A stretch of DNA of 64,000 nucleotides from Cryptomeria japonica (Eukaryota; Streptophyta; Pinopsida; Cupressales; Cupressaceae). The position numbers and the translations under genes are program-made. The stretch spans positions 689,572,083 to 689,636,082 of the forward strand of contig NC_081412.1 in the NCBI RefSeq assembly GCF_030272615.1. Reading direction: 5' to 3'. The notes below the pieces were generated by a model. It was given only the letters and a program-made list of their open reading frames with translations, was not told the origin of the DNA and searched no databases. Position 1 is the first letter of the stretch, and every line of letters begins with the position of its first letter. Positions 48,898 to 59,280 of the stretch are shown in pieces.

Positions 48898-49843
48898 TAT
48901 TGGAATCCAAGAACACTGAGAGGGGGGGGGGGTGAATCAATGTTCTATCAAAATGATCAATTTTAACCTTATTAAACCATGCATACACCAACCGGTATAC
49001 CAATACATATAGAATTGAAAGAAGTAAAGCAACCAATAAGTCAATCACATAAATGAATACTGTAACACACATAATTAATTATACATGGAAAACCTCAAAG
49101 AGGAAAAATCACGGTAGGATTTGTGACCCACAATATCAATTCACTGGCCATATGAAGAGATATTACAAAATATAGGGGCCTACACTTGCAGGAAGGCTTA
49201 CAGCCTAGAGCACACTTCTCAATCACAAAAGGAGCCTCACTGACTACATATAAATCCAGATTACAATCCAGAGAAATGAATGAACTGCTTAAGATAACAT
49301 CTTCTATGCCTGAATATAGTTCCGGTTAAGCTTTGTCTATTCCAGTCTGAAACCCTAAACCCTTTACTAGAATAACCCCTTTACATAAATATCCTCACAA
49401 ACATGATCTCTTTGATATATTTTCCATTACATAACATTATCATGTTCTCCTATCCATCTATCCATCAACATATCAAAAATGATCTAACCAACTGACCTAT
49501 ATACCCCTTACAATTTATCATGCCTTATGTCAACTTACAAAGATAATTACAATATCAATATACATGTTGGCCAAATAACATAAATACATGAATATAAAAA
49601 TCAATTGTTGATGCCAGATCCAAAAGATGTCAGCCTCCAATACCAATAACCTGATTCTAAACCATGTCGGCCTACATTTCTGATAACGAAAGAAATTCCT
49701 TCCATCCTGCCAGTGTCGGTGTCGGTGCCTATGAAGTGCCTGCTGGTACACAACTAAACCAAAACATGAAGCCGAAACAAGATGCCATGTTACCATCAAC
49801 AACAACATGTTGAAACCAATCAATTGAGTTTCAATTGCCAACA
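48898..49843 (-). repeat. 5' LTR of element C
   Basis: It has the same length as the 3' LTR and is nearly collinear with it. U5 hairpin arms lie at 48,911-48,919 and 48,937-48,945 around a run of ten or more G. The R-U5 area (about 49,080-49,250) is alignable with copia E and solo LTR K. The right end CCAACA meets the LINE frame at 49,844. Confidence 0.93.
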
Positions 49844-50961
49844 CCCTGTTGATATCCGTGCCAAGGGAACCTGCCTCAATGGCTTCCTCATACACATCAA
49901 GAAGCTCTTTATTGATCCAATCAATATTTTCTTTGTAGAACTTAACTAGTAACCCATCCGGCCTAGGGGCCTTGCCATTGTTTAAAGCCCTGATTGCATT
50001 TTTTATTTCATAAATAGAGATTGGCTTCCTCAAATTAGAGGCATCTTTATTAGAGATTAAGTGTGGAATTAGATCTTTACATAGTTTCCTAGCAGAATCG
50101 GTATTTGGATCCTCTTCAAAGGTAAATAGATCCTTATAGAAGGTTGCAAACTTATTCTTAATACCATCAATATCCACAATCTCTTTGCCATCCACCCAGA
50201 GGCTATCAATCTTCTCTCTATACCATTTTTGCTTCAACATGTTAAAAGAAAAATTTTGAATCTTTATCACCATGTTGCGACCAATTGGCCCTAGCCCTAA
50301 TCTTAGCTCCCACAATCCTGTTTTGCTGCACTTTCCTCGACTGGTCCTTGGTCAAAGCCATAGATTGAGCTTTACTGATATTTTTTGGGTCTTGCCGAAC
50401 CTGAAATTCCAAACAATGCAAATTGCCAGTTAAGGTTCTCTCCTCTAATTTGGTATCCTTAGCTTTCTTCTTGCCTACAGTAGAGAGGAGTCACTGCCAA
50501 CTTCTAATATTTTGGTTCCAATGGTCAATACTAGACTTGTGCCCCACCCTCCATTTATTGTATTTGCTAACAATAGAGATTTCAACAAGGACCTCTTAAT
50601 CCTCAAGTAAGGAGGCGTTTAATATGAGTTTACCTTTATAACATTCCTTGTTCTGAGCCCTATTCCTAATAAAAATCTGTGAGATAATCGGGTGGTGATC
50701 TGAAAGAGTGAATGAGAAAACTTTAACAATAGTACCATTGTCATCTTGTTGAAAGGAATACAAGTCCTTATTCACATAAAACCTGTCAAGTCTACTATAA
50801 ATCCTCTTTTGACCTTTTTGAGCATTGCACCATGTAAACCAGATAGCCCCATACTCTCTTCTCAATCCCTTCAAGGTATCAAACAACCTCTTCATTCCCT
50901 TCATCCTATCCCAGTGAATCTTTTCTATCCCCTTCCACTCCATCTTCAACCCACATTCTTT

Positions 50962-51757
50962 TGTTAGGAACCCCACAGATACTGAGAGGGGGGGGCAAAT
51001 CAGTATCTAACCGGTGAGTAGAATTTCTTGAATTAAAACATGCAGAACATATTATAACAGTGTTCTGGTATGCAAGAAATAATGCAATAAATAGAATCAA
51101 GAACATCCACATGAAAAGCACACCATAACACAAGATTTTAACGAGGAAACCAGGTGTGGGAAAAACCTCAGTGGGATTTGTGACCCACAATATTCACTCA
51201 CTAGCCAATAAGAGAATATTACTTACAATAGGGGCCTACACATGCAGGAAGGCCAACTCCCTAGAGCTCACTGCTCAATGGGAAGTCTCACTGACTTACA
51301 ATGGGGATTATACAAATCCAATATCTTGTACTACTTTACAATAGCATCTATAATGCCTGATCCAGTACTGGTTGCTACTCTGCTTCTTACATAAACCTTT
51401 AGCCTATATTTCGCATAATAGGTCTGCCTAATATTTTTCTTTGACACTTCCTCACTCATTACCAAATGTCTACAATGATCTCTTTTATATATAAGAGTCA
51501 TTTTACAATTTTCCAAGTCGGCTTACAAAGTTTTTACAATAATAAAAAAAACATAATATAACAAAATCCTATCAGCCTCTGTGTCGGTATACTTCTTTTC
51601 TTGTGCCAGTGCCAGTGTCCTAAGTGCCAATGTAGAGTGTGATCTGCTGATGCTGGTATAATGTCTTTGCCAGTGCCATAGGATTGCAAGGTTGCCATCA
51701 ATGACAAAACCTTCAATCACATACAATGTCTCATTGGAGTGTGCATATGCCAACATC
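50962..51757 (-). repeat. Solo LTR K (796 bp), inserted in LINE endonuclease
   Basis: The termini are TGTTAGG...CCAACA with a perfect 5-bp duplication TCTTT (50,957-50,961 and 51,758-51,762). The U5 hairpin arms AGATACTGA (50,978-50,986) and TCAGTATCT (51,000-51,008) enclose a G run. The R-U5 block (about 51,130-51,300) is related to those of elements A, C and E. The LINE endonuclease frame continues on both sides. The orientation is taken from the hairpin and the related LTRs. Confidence 0.92.
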
Positions 51758-52209
51758 TTTGTCCTCCAAATACTCAACCATATTGAAATCTCCTCAAAAA
51801 ATCCAAGGGATATCAAGTAGAGTGCATATCCATTTCCATATACCTACCTTCTCATAGTAATCATTGGAGGCATAAACAAAGCATATCCCAATCTTATCCG
51901 ACCCAACCTTGATTATAGCCCAAATTTCTCTCTCATAGGGAGAAGAACCATACTACACAATAGCATCTCTCCATTTAGGGTTGAGGAGCAGGGTAGAGCC
52001 TCCTTTGCCTTTCTCATGTTTGGTGGTAAATCTGCAAGCGTCCTTCCAAATAAACTTAAGATTGACCTCAAGGATGAAATTGACTGCTTTCACTTCCTAC
52101 AACATGACAATATCTGCATCTTTGTGAAAATTCATAAAATTTCTTTTTACATGCTTCCTGTATGGGGATTCCAGCCCCCTAATATTCCATGAGATGCACT
52201 TCATCATCA

Positions 52210-54116
52210 GAGTTGAGTTATTCAAAGCTTTTGGCAATCTTAAAGCCGCTGAAACATTTAGGGAGTTCAATCTTAGCATCAACTTTCTTAGGGAGGGGGT
52301 ATATTTTCCCCTTAGATCATTTTGGTCTACCTCTTTTCCTTCTTACTCAGGGTGACTTCTTCCTCCCAGAGGTTTCAGGCTCTACCTTGCCACCTAGTTC
52401 ACCTTCCTCGGGGAAAATCATTTCTCTCTCAGTCTGCCCACTAGAGATTGAGTTGTTGGAGATCCACTTCGTATCCAACTCAAACTCCAAATCATTAATA
52501 CCAATTGAGCCTTCAGTACTTTTAGGCTCCGAATCACCATCACTAGCCAGATTAAGAGAATTAAGGGGGGTGGATGACCTAATTGTAGGGTCAACAACAA
52601 TAATGTCAAAAAAGTAGAGTCCTTATCTTCTGCAACAACAGGTTTAGCAGAGCTAATATCAGCACCCTCAATAGTTTGGAGGGATACAGGGGAATGTTTA
52701 ATCCCTTCTACAATTACAACATCAAATTCAACTCGAGGAGCATAAGGCTCATCTGTTAAAAGCTCAATTTTATTAGCAACCTTAATAGGGTTATTGGTAT
52801 CAGGGGGGAGTTCTTTCCCCTACATCCCTTAAAGTTATAAGAGGTTTGGTCCTTTTTGAAATCTTGGACAATAGACTTAACCAGGGAGTCATTTTTACTT
52901 TTAGAAAATTTTTGTTCAGGGGTTTGAGCATTGGAATCATCATCCATGGGGACCGATTCTGATCCTTTGGGCTAATTATCCCGAATAGCTTTCTTAATCC
53001 TATCTAGGACCAACTGTTGAGCATTCTTCTTCTTAGACTTGTGAGTTCTAGGCATCTCAAATTGAAAAGAGTTTTTATTGGTATCATCTAACTAAGAGAT
53101 CACCTCAACAATAGCTGAACATGGAGGGGATTCATCCGTAAACACCCCAAACTAAGTCGAGTGATCAAACTTAGGGGGTTTTGGGGTAGGTTCCAAGATA
53201 GCCATTTTAACGACCTATTTAAGAGAGTCCAGTTTATTCATAAGCAGGGGGAAAAATTCCCAATATCATCATTAGTGGGGGTTTTAACCACAAAATCCCC
53301 GATAGGTTTAGAGCCATTAGGTTTAACCTTATCATTGTTCGGCTTCCTGGAAGACAGGATAGGGCAATTACACCTAATTTGTCCTCTCCTGTAAAGAAAG
53401 CAAGCATTAATGCCTCCTAGGGTTTCCACAATACATGTAATAGGGCCATCTTCAAGTTTAAAATCAATGAATCTTGGAAACTCCCAGCTTGGGTTGATCA
53501 AAACTAGAACCCTTGTTAGATGTGGCACAAAAGGAGGAGGATTATCAACTCTAATAACCCATGAGAGCACCAAGTTTCCTCATTGACCGCATCATGGGTC
53601 CAATTTAGGGCTTTGAAAGTACATTTTCTTATAGTCCATAATTGTTTTTGCACAACCGCAGATTGGGATTTTGCATCCTTAAAGAAGATAATAAATAATC
53701 CTTTTTCAATCATGACAGAAAGAGACATGAAACCCTAATTTTTTAATCCAAATATTCTTTATTCATTCATCTAAACATTTGCGTGCCGGACATTTCTCAA
53801 CATCCACAACTGCAAGAAATTTAGTACTATAATTTAACCTTGACTTTTTCAAGTTAATGGCTTTATTCATGGATTCATTAGGAATGATTGATAAGGTAGG
53901 TAGAGGTAAGTTGGAAAAATTACCTCATCCTTCCTCTCCACCATCGGAACCAGACCTAGAATCACTCACCAAATAAAAACGCGTGTCCGTTAGAGCAAAA
54001 AGTACCTTGTCGACAAGGGCATCCTTGAACGATTTTAGGTTAATATTAATCGTGGCATCCATTAATTCATCTAGACAGTCTAAATTACTGGTTTGTCCTC
54101 CAAATGAGTCACCCAT
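52210..54116 (-). pseudogene. LINE ORF1 (DUF4283-type RNA-binding protein), degraded
   Basis: It starts at the ATG at 54,114-54,116 (MGDSFGGQTSNLD). After about 90 codons a DUF4283-like segment follows (CPARKCLDE, IKNIWIKKLGFH, GLFIIFFKDAKSQ, MDYKKMYFQ), then PRFIDFKLEDGPITCIVETL and a decayed zinc knuckle (CFLYRRGQIRCNC). The C-terminal third, down to the ORF2 start, is low in conservation and broken by stops. ORF1 in plant L1 elements packages the LINE RNA. The order ORF1 then ORF2 and the 5' position fit a full-length L1. Confidence 0.8.
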
Positions 54117-54398
54117 GGTGGCTCATAAATCTCACACGAGCGCCTGGATGGGAAAGGCAGAACCAAAACCAAAAAAACAAAAATCCAATGCAACGATAGG
54201 ACATAAATAAATGAAAGGAAAGAAGGGTAACGTGACGCTTACCCATGTGGAGGAGGCCTTATCACCTCCTCCACTCGTAGCGGTCAACCCCCAGTTCGAG
54301 GCCCACGTCACCGTATTCGTAAACCTAGTTGCAAAGCACTGAGCCGGATCTCCTCCTCGAGAAGGAAAACATTAGCATTAGCAAAAAGGAGTTTTATC
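54117..54398 (-). other. LINE 5' untranslated region
   Basis: This lies between the ORF1 start and the inferred 5' end of the LINE beside TAATTATATT. It is GC-richer than its surroundings, with CCTCCTCC motifs typical of plant L1 5' regions. No separate feature is seen in it. Confidence 0.55.
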
Positions 54399-54408
54399 TA
54401 ATTATATT

Positions 54409-54494
54409 ATTTTATATTTTAATTTATTTTTTAATATTTTAATTTTATTATTATTATTTATTATTAAATTCTATTTCAAAGTGGGGACATTACA
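54409..54494 (+). repeat. Solo LTR H, right part
   Basis: This is the AT-rich end of the LTR that starts at 33,216. It ends GGGGACATTACA, the inverted partner of TGTAATGTTCCC, followed by TTCAC, a 4-of-5 match to TTCAT at 33,211-33,215. Confidence 0.7.
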
Positions 54495-56378
54495 TTCACA
54501 TAGGGAGAATCCACTCCCATAGAAGCCACATAATGCATTTCTTGGAGATTACAAAAATCACACCACGATTCTAAAGGACAGTATTATGAACTACCAATTA
54601 CAACTATGTAGGGCAACATATTGAGAAAGCTTGGTAAATAAATGTAGAGCTCAAATGACATCTTGAAAGGGAAAATGTTTGTTTTTTGCAAGAAAGATTA
54701 TAATGCTTAAAACAATAATTTTGGCCAATCCAATATATCTCTTGTCTTGTCTTAGAATGCCATCCAAAATATGTGGTGATTAGGAGAAATTTACAAGAAA
54801 CTTTCCATGGCAAGGCAACTCAGATATCAAAAACTTCCCCTAATTGGCTAGGATACAACATGCACTCCTAAAGATTCTAGTGGAGCAAGACAAAGATAAA
54901 ATAGGATATAAGACAAAGCCCTAGGGGCTAAATCAATTTAGAATATTTTCACAAAACCAAACTTTTAGTGCTCCAAGATCTTTTAGAATATATATCTTGA
55001 CTCCCTCAACTCTTCCCACATTCTCATGGTAGCCAACCCTCCTAGGAGATCCCATCTTTGGAACTTCATGCTATCATGCGGAGATATCATTACCAACCGC
55101 TTAACCTGGGAGGTCAATAATAGACAAAGTGCCAATTGTTTGAATGATTCTTAGAATAGGCATCCAAATCTAGTTGATGAATGGAAACTAGTACCAACAA
55201 GAGTCCTACTCTTAGAGAAATAGTAGTTGAAGGTCAAAGCTTATTTAAGAATGGGCAATAGAATAAGTAGAAATGATTTGATAGTGGAAAGTGTCAAGTG
55301 CACTTGGCATCCAATAGCACAACTAGCAATTCTTAAAAAAGAACCATCAATCTGGAAAAATTTCATTAATAAAGAATAGGGCTCACTAAAATGGTGTTTC
55401 TAAAAGACCAATTACACCACCAAGTTTGGTTATAATGTGGCAAAAGCATCTACAACTAACCGAGAATGACATAATCTCTATGTTGGCACAAGGACTGCCT
55501 TCCTAAAGTAGGTGCATTCAGATGTTCTACAATCCACAAGATCTTAAAACAAAATCTAGAAACTTGGGTTAATGGACCCCTAAAAATGCTTTTTATGTTA
55601 CATGGTAGAGAAAATAGTCAATCACATTTTAGTCATTAGTTCCTTGATAGGTAAATGTTGGCAATGGCTTTGTGCACAATTGGGATGGTGTATGGTACAT
55701 TTCCAAATGACGTACTACTAATTTTTGAGTCCTAGCCTAATATTCACATGACTCAATATTTTCCTATTTATAGACTATCACTACCCTCTTGGTCTTAATT
55801 TGGGAAGTTTCAAAAGAAAGGAATAGGAGAATATTTTTAGATAAGATAGTAAGATGGAGGTTTTGTACAAGCTAGAAGCGACCATTGAAGAAGTTGCCCA
55901 AGACAAATGATGAAACAATCCTCTAAAAACAAGAAATGACTCAAATTTTCCTAAATCGAATGACAAATGTTATGGTTGTAGTAAAAGACTGTGCTTTTGC
56001 TATAGTGGAGGATTCCTTCTCAAAAGAAGGTTGCCTCTTAGGTTAGGGTTAATATAACTTAACTTTTGAGTTTTGCCATCAATTAGTTTCCTTTAGTGTA
56101 GCTTTTAGTTTCCTTTAGTGTAGCTTTGGGTCTTTTGTATATATCCATCCAACAATAGAGGAATATCTAGTTTACTTCAATCCCTCCAAATGTGTGTGTT
56201 AGAACTGTTTCTAGTCTTCAAGATAACAATTTTGTATATTTGAATTCCAAATATATTACAAAGATTTTCACAAACATTATAAATTGTAAAAGGTTGCATG
56301 TGATGGCTAGAATATGTTAGGCTTTCACACGATTGTTTTGATAATTAGGGCTGGTTGTTGTGTGGAGAGGGCAAAGAC
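54495..56378. other. Unassigned stretch, possibly decayed body of element F
   Basis: By position this follows the gag relic that ends at 33,215. It has only short open frames full of stops, and no protease, RT or integrase motif could be followed. A 23-bp sequence (TTAGTTTCCTTTAGTGTAGC core) is duplicated in tandem at about 56,085-56,130. Confidence 0.4.
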
Positions 56379-56383
56379 ATAGG

Positions 56384-57325
56384 TGTTACTACTTATCAAG
56401 TTGCCATTAGTTTTATGTTCAAAGTTATTCTATATACTCTAGTCAGTTATCTCTACCAAAATATTCAGTCGGTATGCACAGTCTAGTCGGTTATTGAAGA
56501 AAGTAGTCTCAGAGCGTAGTATACATTGAGCTATCTACCGAGTATCATTCCATGTCTACCAAGCAGCAAAGATGACACACCGAGTTGATATACACTGAGT
56601 GAAACGTGTTACTAGATTCATTGAACCTGGACATACATATGAAAATGTGTTACAAGATCGAGGAACATCTAACTGTTATCACATTGGAAATTGCACTTAA
56701 AGATTGTGTCTGATTTTGAGGTCATCTAACTAATGAAATATTTTGCATGGTTATTCATTCGATAAAACATGTTTGTAAGATCAAAGCAATGAATGGATCA
56801 TTGACATAAGAGATCTATTTATACAACATGGATTAAGATCAGAAATATACAAGTAGCATTATAGAATGGAAGAGATAGAGATATATGAAGCAAGACATGT
56901 GAAAGCACTAAGTGTTATGACTGTTACAGAGACACAAAGGTCACTGAGAAGGATTTTAGAGGACAGTCAAAGAACAGAGTAAACATAAGGGTTTACCGAG
57001 TTACTATATGGGTTACTAAGGGTAAGCTATCGGAAATAGCTAAACATGTAGCTCTAACCGAGCAACCTTTATTATTGCAGTAGTGAAGTTGTGGGTGCCA
57101 TCCCCACCATAGTTTATCTCTCTAACCAAGAGTTTCTATGTAACCAAAATATATGTGTTATGGAGTGAATCATGTATGATTGTTATCTATTTGTTTTAGC
57201 TTTATATTATGTTACTGCACTATTCGGTTTATGCATAACAGTAAAGTTATTATTGAAGAAAAGTTTTGAAGTACCAATTCACCCCTCCCCTCTCAATACA
57301 TTAGCTTTCCATATTGGGCCTAACA
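56384..57325 (+). repeat. 5' LTR of element B
   Basis: It is a direct repeat of 63,016-63,955, and most differences seen are transitions. The R-U5 part (about 57,090-57,180) resembles the complementary strand of element C's R-U5, for example TTGTGGGT...CCCACCAT...GTGTTATGG. The U5 C-run motif is at 57,271-57,299. Confidence 0.94.
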
Positions 57326-57327
57326 AT

Positions 57328-57339
57328 TGGTATTAGAGC
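57328..57339 (+). promoter_or_regulatory. Primer-binding site of element B
   Basis: TGGTATTAGAGC is one transition away from the initiator Met-tRNA complement TGGTATCAGAGC, two bases after the 5' LTR. Confidence 0.9.
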
Positions 57340-57387
57340 TTCAATCTTGGAAAAGAGTTTAACTGCCTAAAGAGAAAGATCTTATCA

Positions 57388-58740
57388 ATGGAAGGCTATA
57401 AACAATCTTGGAGGATTGTGTATCTGCAAGAAGAGCTGGATCATGCTAATCAAGTGATTGCAGACATGCAAAGACAAATGCAAAAATCTCTAAAAGTGAG
57501 AAGAAGATTATCTGATGATTTGCAGGACTCTCAAGAGTTAGTGGAAAAAATTGAGACATCATCTGAGAATAGTATATCTGAAGAGATTGAAGAAATGATT
57601 GGAGTATTGAAAGAAAAGAACAAAGCACTGGTTGATCAACTAAAAGAAATGAAAAGAGAACATGAACATTTCAGCACATAGATGACTGAAAATCTTGATG
57701 CATTGAGGACAGCCGAGGATAAAGTAAGAGATCTAGAAAGAGAGAAACAACAACTTGAAGTCTTAGTATTTGATAAGAATGATGAAATCACAAGGATGAC
57801 TGGAATTAAACAAAACCTATCAGATCAACTAGGTTATGCACATCATGAATCAAATCTGAAAAATGATGAGAATCAAGCATTGAAACTTGAAGTATCAAGG
57901 TTGACCGATGAACTTGAAATAGAGAAGAAATCCAAAGAAACACTGGAGAAGAGTTATGAAGCATCAAATATGTTGGATGAGCAACTGAATACAAGAAGAC
58001 CCAACAAAGATACAGGACTCGGTTACAAAGGAAAAGACTCTATCGAGAAGGGAATTCATACTACCGAGAGAGGAGAATCATCAAAGCAAGCTGGAAACAA
58101 GAATAACATCAAAAGAAAGAAGCCTATTTGCAACTACTGTGAAAATCAAGGTCACACTGCCAACATGTGCCAAATCAAAAAAGGTAAGCAACCAAATGTC
58201 ACTAAGTCCAAAGGTTATTGTTACAATTGCAATAAATATGGTCACACATCTAATCAATGTAGGACAAAGTCTATCAACAATTATCAGAAGGCAAAATTCA
58301 AAGGGTTTTATAAAAATTGCAATAGATATGGACATAGTACCGAGAAGTGTTGGTTTAAGAAAAAGAACTATGTGTGGTCTACACACCGAGAAAATGCTAG
58401 AGGTTATCGAACTCACACACATCCTTACCAATAGTATTCTGCAGTACCATGGGATTACAATACAAGAATATGGTGTGAATGTTGTGGAAGATATGGACAT
58501 ATAAGTGCCAACTATTTTATAAGGTTTGGAATGAACAACTAAAGATCATGGAGAAATCCTAGTATGGCATGTTTTCATTGTCACAAAGTTGGACACTTGG
58601 CTAGAGATTGTAGAGATCAACCTAGAAAAGACACTGAAGAAATAAAAGACAAATTAAAGATGATTTGGAAAAAGAAGGAAATTGTGTCAAATGAAAAAAA
58701 CACCTTACCTACCAAGTTAGGTCCACCTATTCCAAATTAA
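57388..58740 (+). pseudogene. ORF1 (coiled-coil / CCHC gag-like protein) of element B
   Basis: This is a single 451-codon frame from ATG 57,388 to TAA 58,738-58,740 with internal stops at 57,679-57,681, 58,432-58,434 and 58,540-58,542. The first 200 codons are coiled coil (LQEELDHANQVIADMQRQMQ, DKVRDLEREKQQLE, LKLEVSRLTDELEIEKKS), followed by a hinge with LDEQL...DTGLGYKGKD that matches GLGFEHG in element A. Five knuckles follow: CNYCENQGHTANMC, CYNCNKYGHTSNQC, a third altered (FYKNCNRYGHSTEKC), a fourth ending ANYF (last Cys lost) and CFHCHKVGHLARDC. A gag-like role is inferred; no capsid-type Gag domain is recognised. Confidence 0.87.
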
Positions 58741-59280
58741 TCTATAAAGGTATGAAGGGACTACATTCTCTCAAGGTTAAATCTTAATAGTTCCTATTTT
58801 ATTATGTACTTAATTCAAAATCTGCATAATTAAGATGTATTAGTAAGTTTGAAATTCTATCAAAGTCTTTTGGAGCACTATACAGGAAACCTGTCAAGTC
58901 AGTGTACATAGGAAACCTATCTAGTCGGTAAATGAAGAAAGTTTGGTTACTCGGTTAAAGCAGAAAAAGGAAAGAAGGTTTAGTGGAACCGAGTGCATTT
59001 AATGTTTTTGACCTAACCTTCACAGAGCTCGATAAGGAATATTGTGTACTTAAAGCATTTTCATGGTCATTTTTACTTAGCAAGTTTTCGAGAGAGCAGA
59101 GAAAAGTGAATCTAAGGTGATCAAACCTCCTACAAAGGAAATTCAAGGTATATACATCAATCTCAATGTATTGTTAAGCTAGTTTACCAAGTTTCTATTA
59201 TCTCCTAAGTATAAAGCATCTACCATTTGAAAATCCTAAAACCCTAAGGATCCTTTGTTAGCGTTTATCTGAAATCTACA
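58741..59280 (+). other. Spacer between ORF1 and ORF2 of element B
   Basis: 540 bp with stops in all frames. It begins with a TATA-like TCTATAAAGG (58,741-58,750), so a separate ORF2 transcript or splicing is possible but unproven. In element C the corresponding spacer is only about 190 bp. Confidence 0.5.

Larger units (their letters stand above)
38041..49843 (-). mobile_element. Pol-less LTR element C, carrying nested copia D
   Basis: Two 946-bp LTRs (38,041-38,986 and 48,898-49,843) are flanked by CCCTA (38,036-38,040) and CCCTG (49,844-49,848), within a LINE reading frame that continues on both sides. Primer site and polypurine tract are both adjacent to the LTRs. Subtracting copia D (4,915 bp plus duplication) leaves 6.9 kb. 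The internal region encodes only ORF1 and a long ORF2; no protease, integrase, RT or RNase H of its own is found. All pol domains in this span belong to copia D. Confidence 0.93.
34483..52207 (-). pseudogene. LINE ORF2 (endonuclease / reverse transcriptase), interrupted
   Basis: ORF2 would nick the target and reverse-transcribe the RNA in place. It starts near 52,207 with MMKCISWNIRGLE, the classic endonuclease opening, followed by a GDFNMV motif (about 51,780). After solo LTR K come SRLDRFYV and LSDHHPIIS (50,960-50,600). The RT begins at 50,315-49,849 (NGKAPRPDG), continues beyond element C at 38,035-37,421, and the thumb and C-terminus follow beyond solo LTR J (36,276-34,483). The C-terminus has a zf-RVT region (CFKWLLVLINKIPCR, CNLC). 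Two RT motifs are mutated, both Asp to Asn: NFEKAYDRV and FSND. Many stops are present, so it is inactive. Confidence 0.92.
34217..54398 (-). mobile_element. L1-type LINE, broken by three insertions
   Basis: A T run at 34,217-34,226 is the poly(A) tail on the minus strand. TAATTATATT flanks both ends (34,206-34,215 and 54,399-54,408) and is a plausible 10-bp target duplication, although AT-rich. Removing solo LTR J, element C and solo LTR K leaves about 6.3 kb, the usual size of a full-length plant L1. It has ORF1, then an endonuclease-RT ORF2 with a C-terminal zf-RVT region. Confidence 0.88.
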
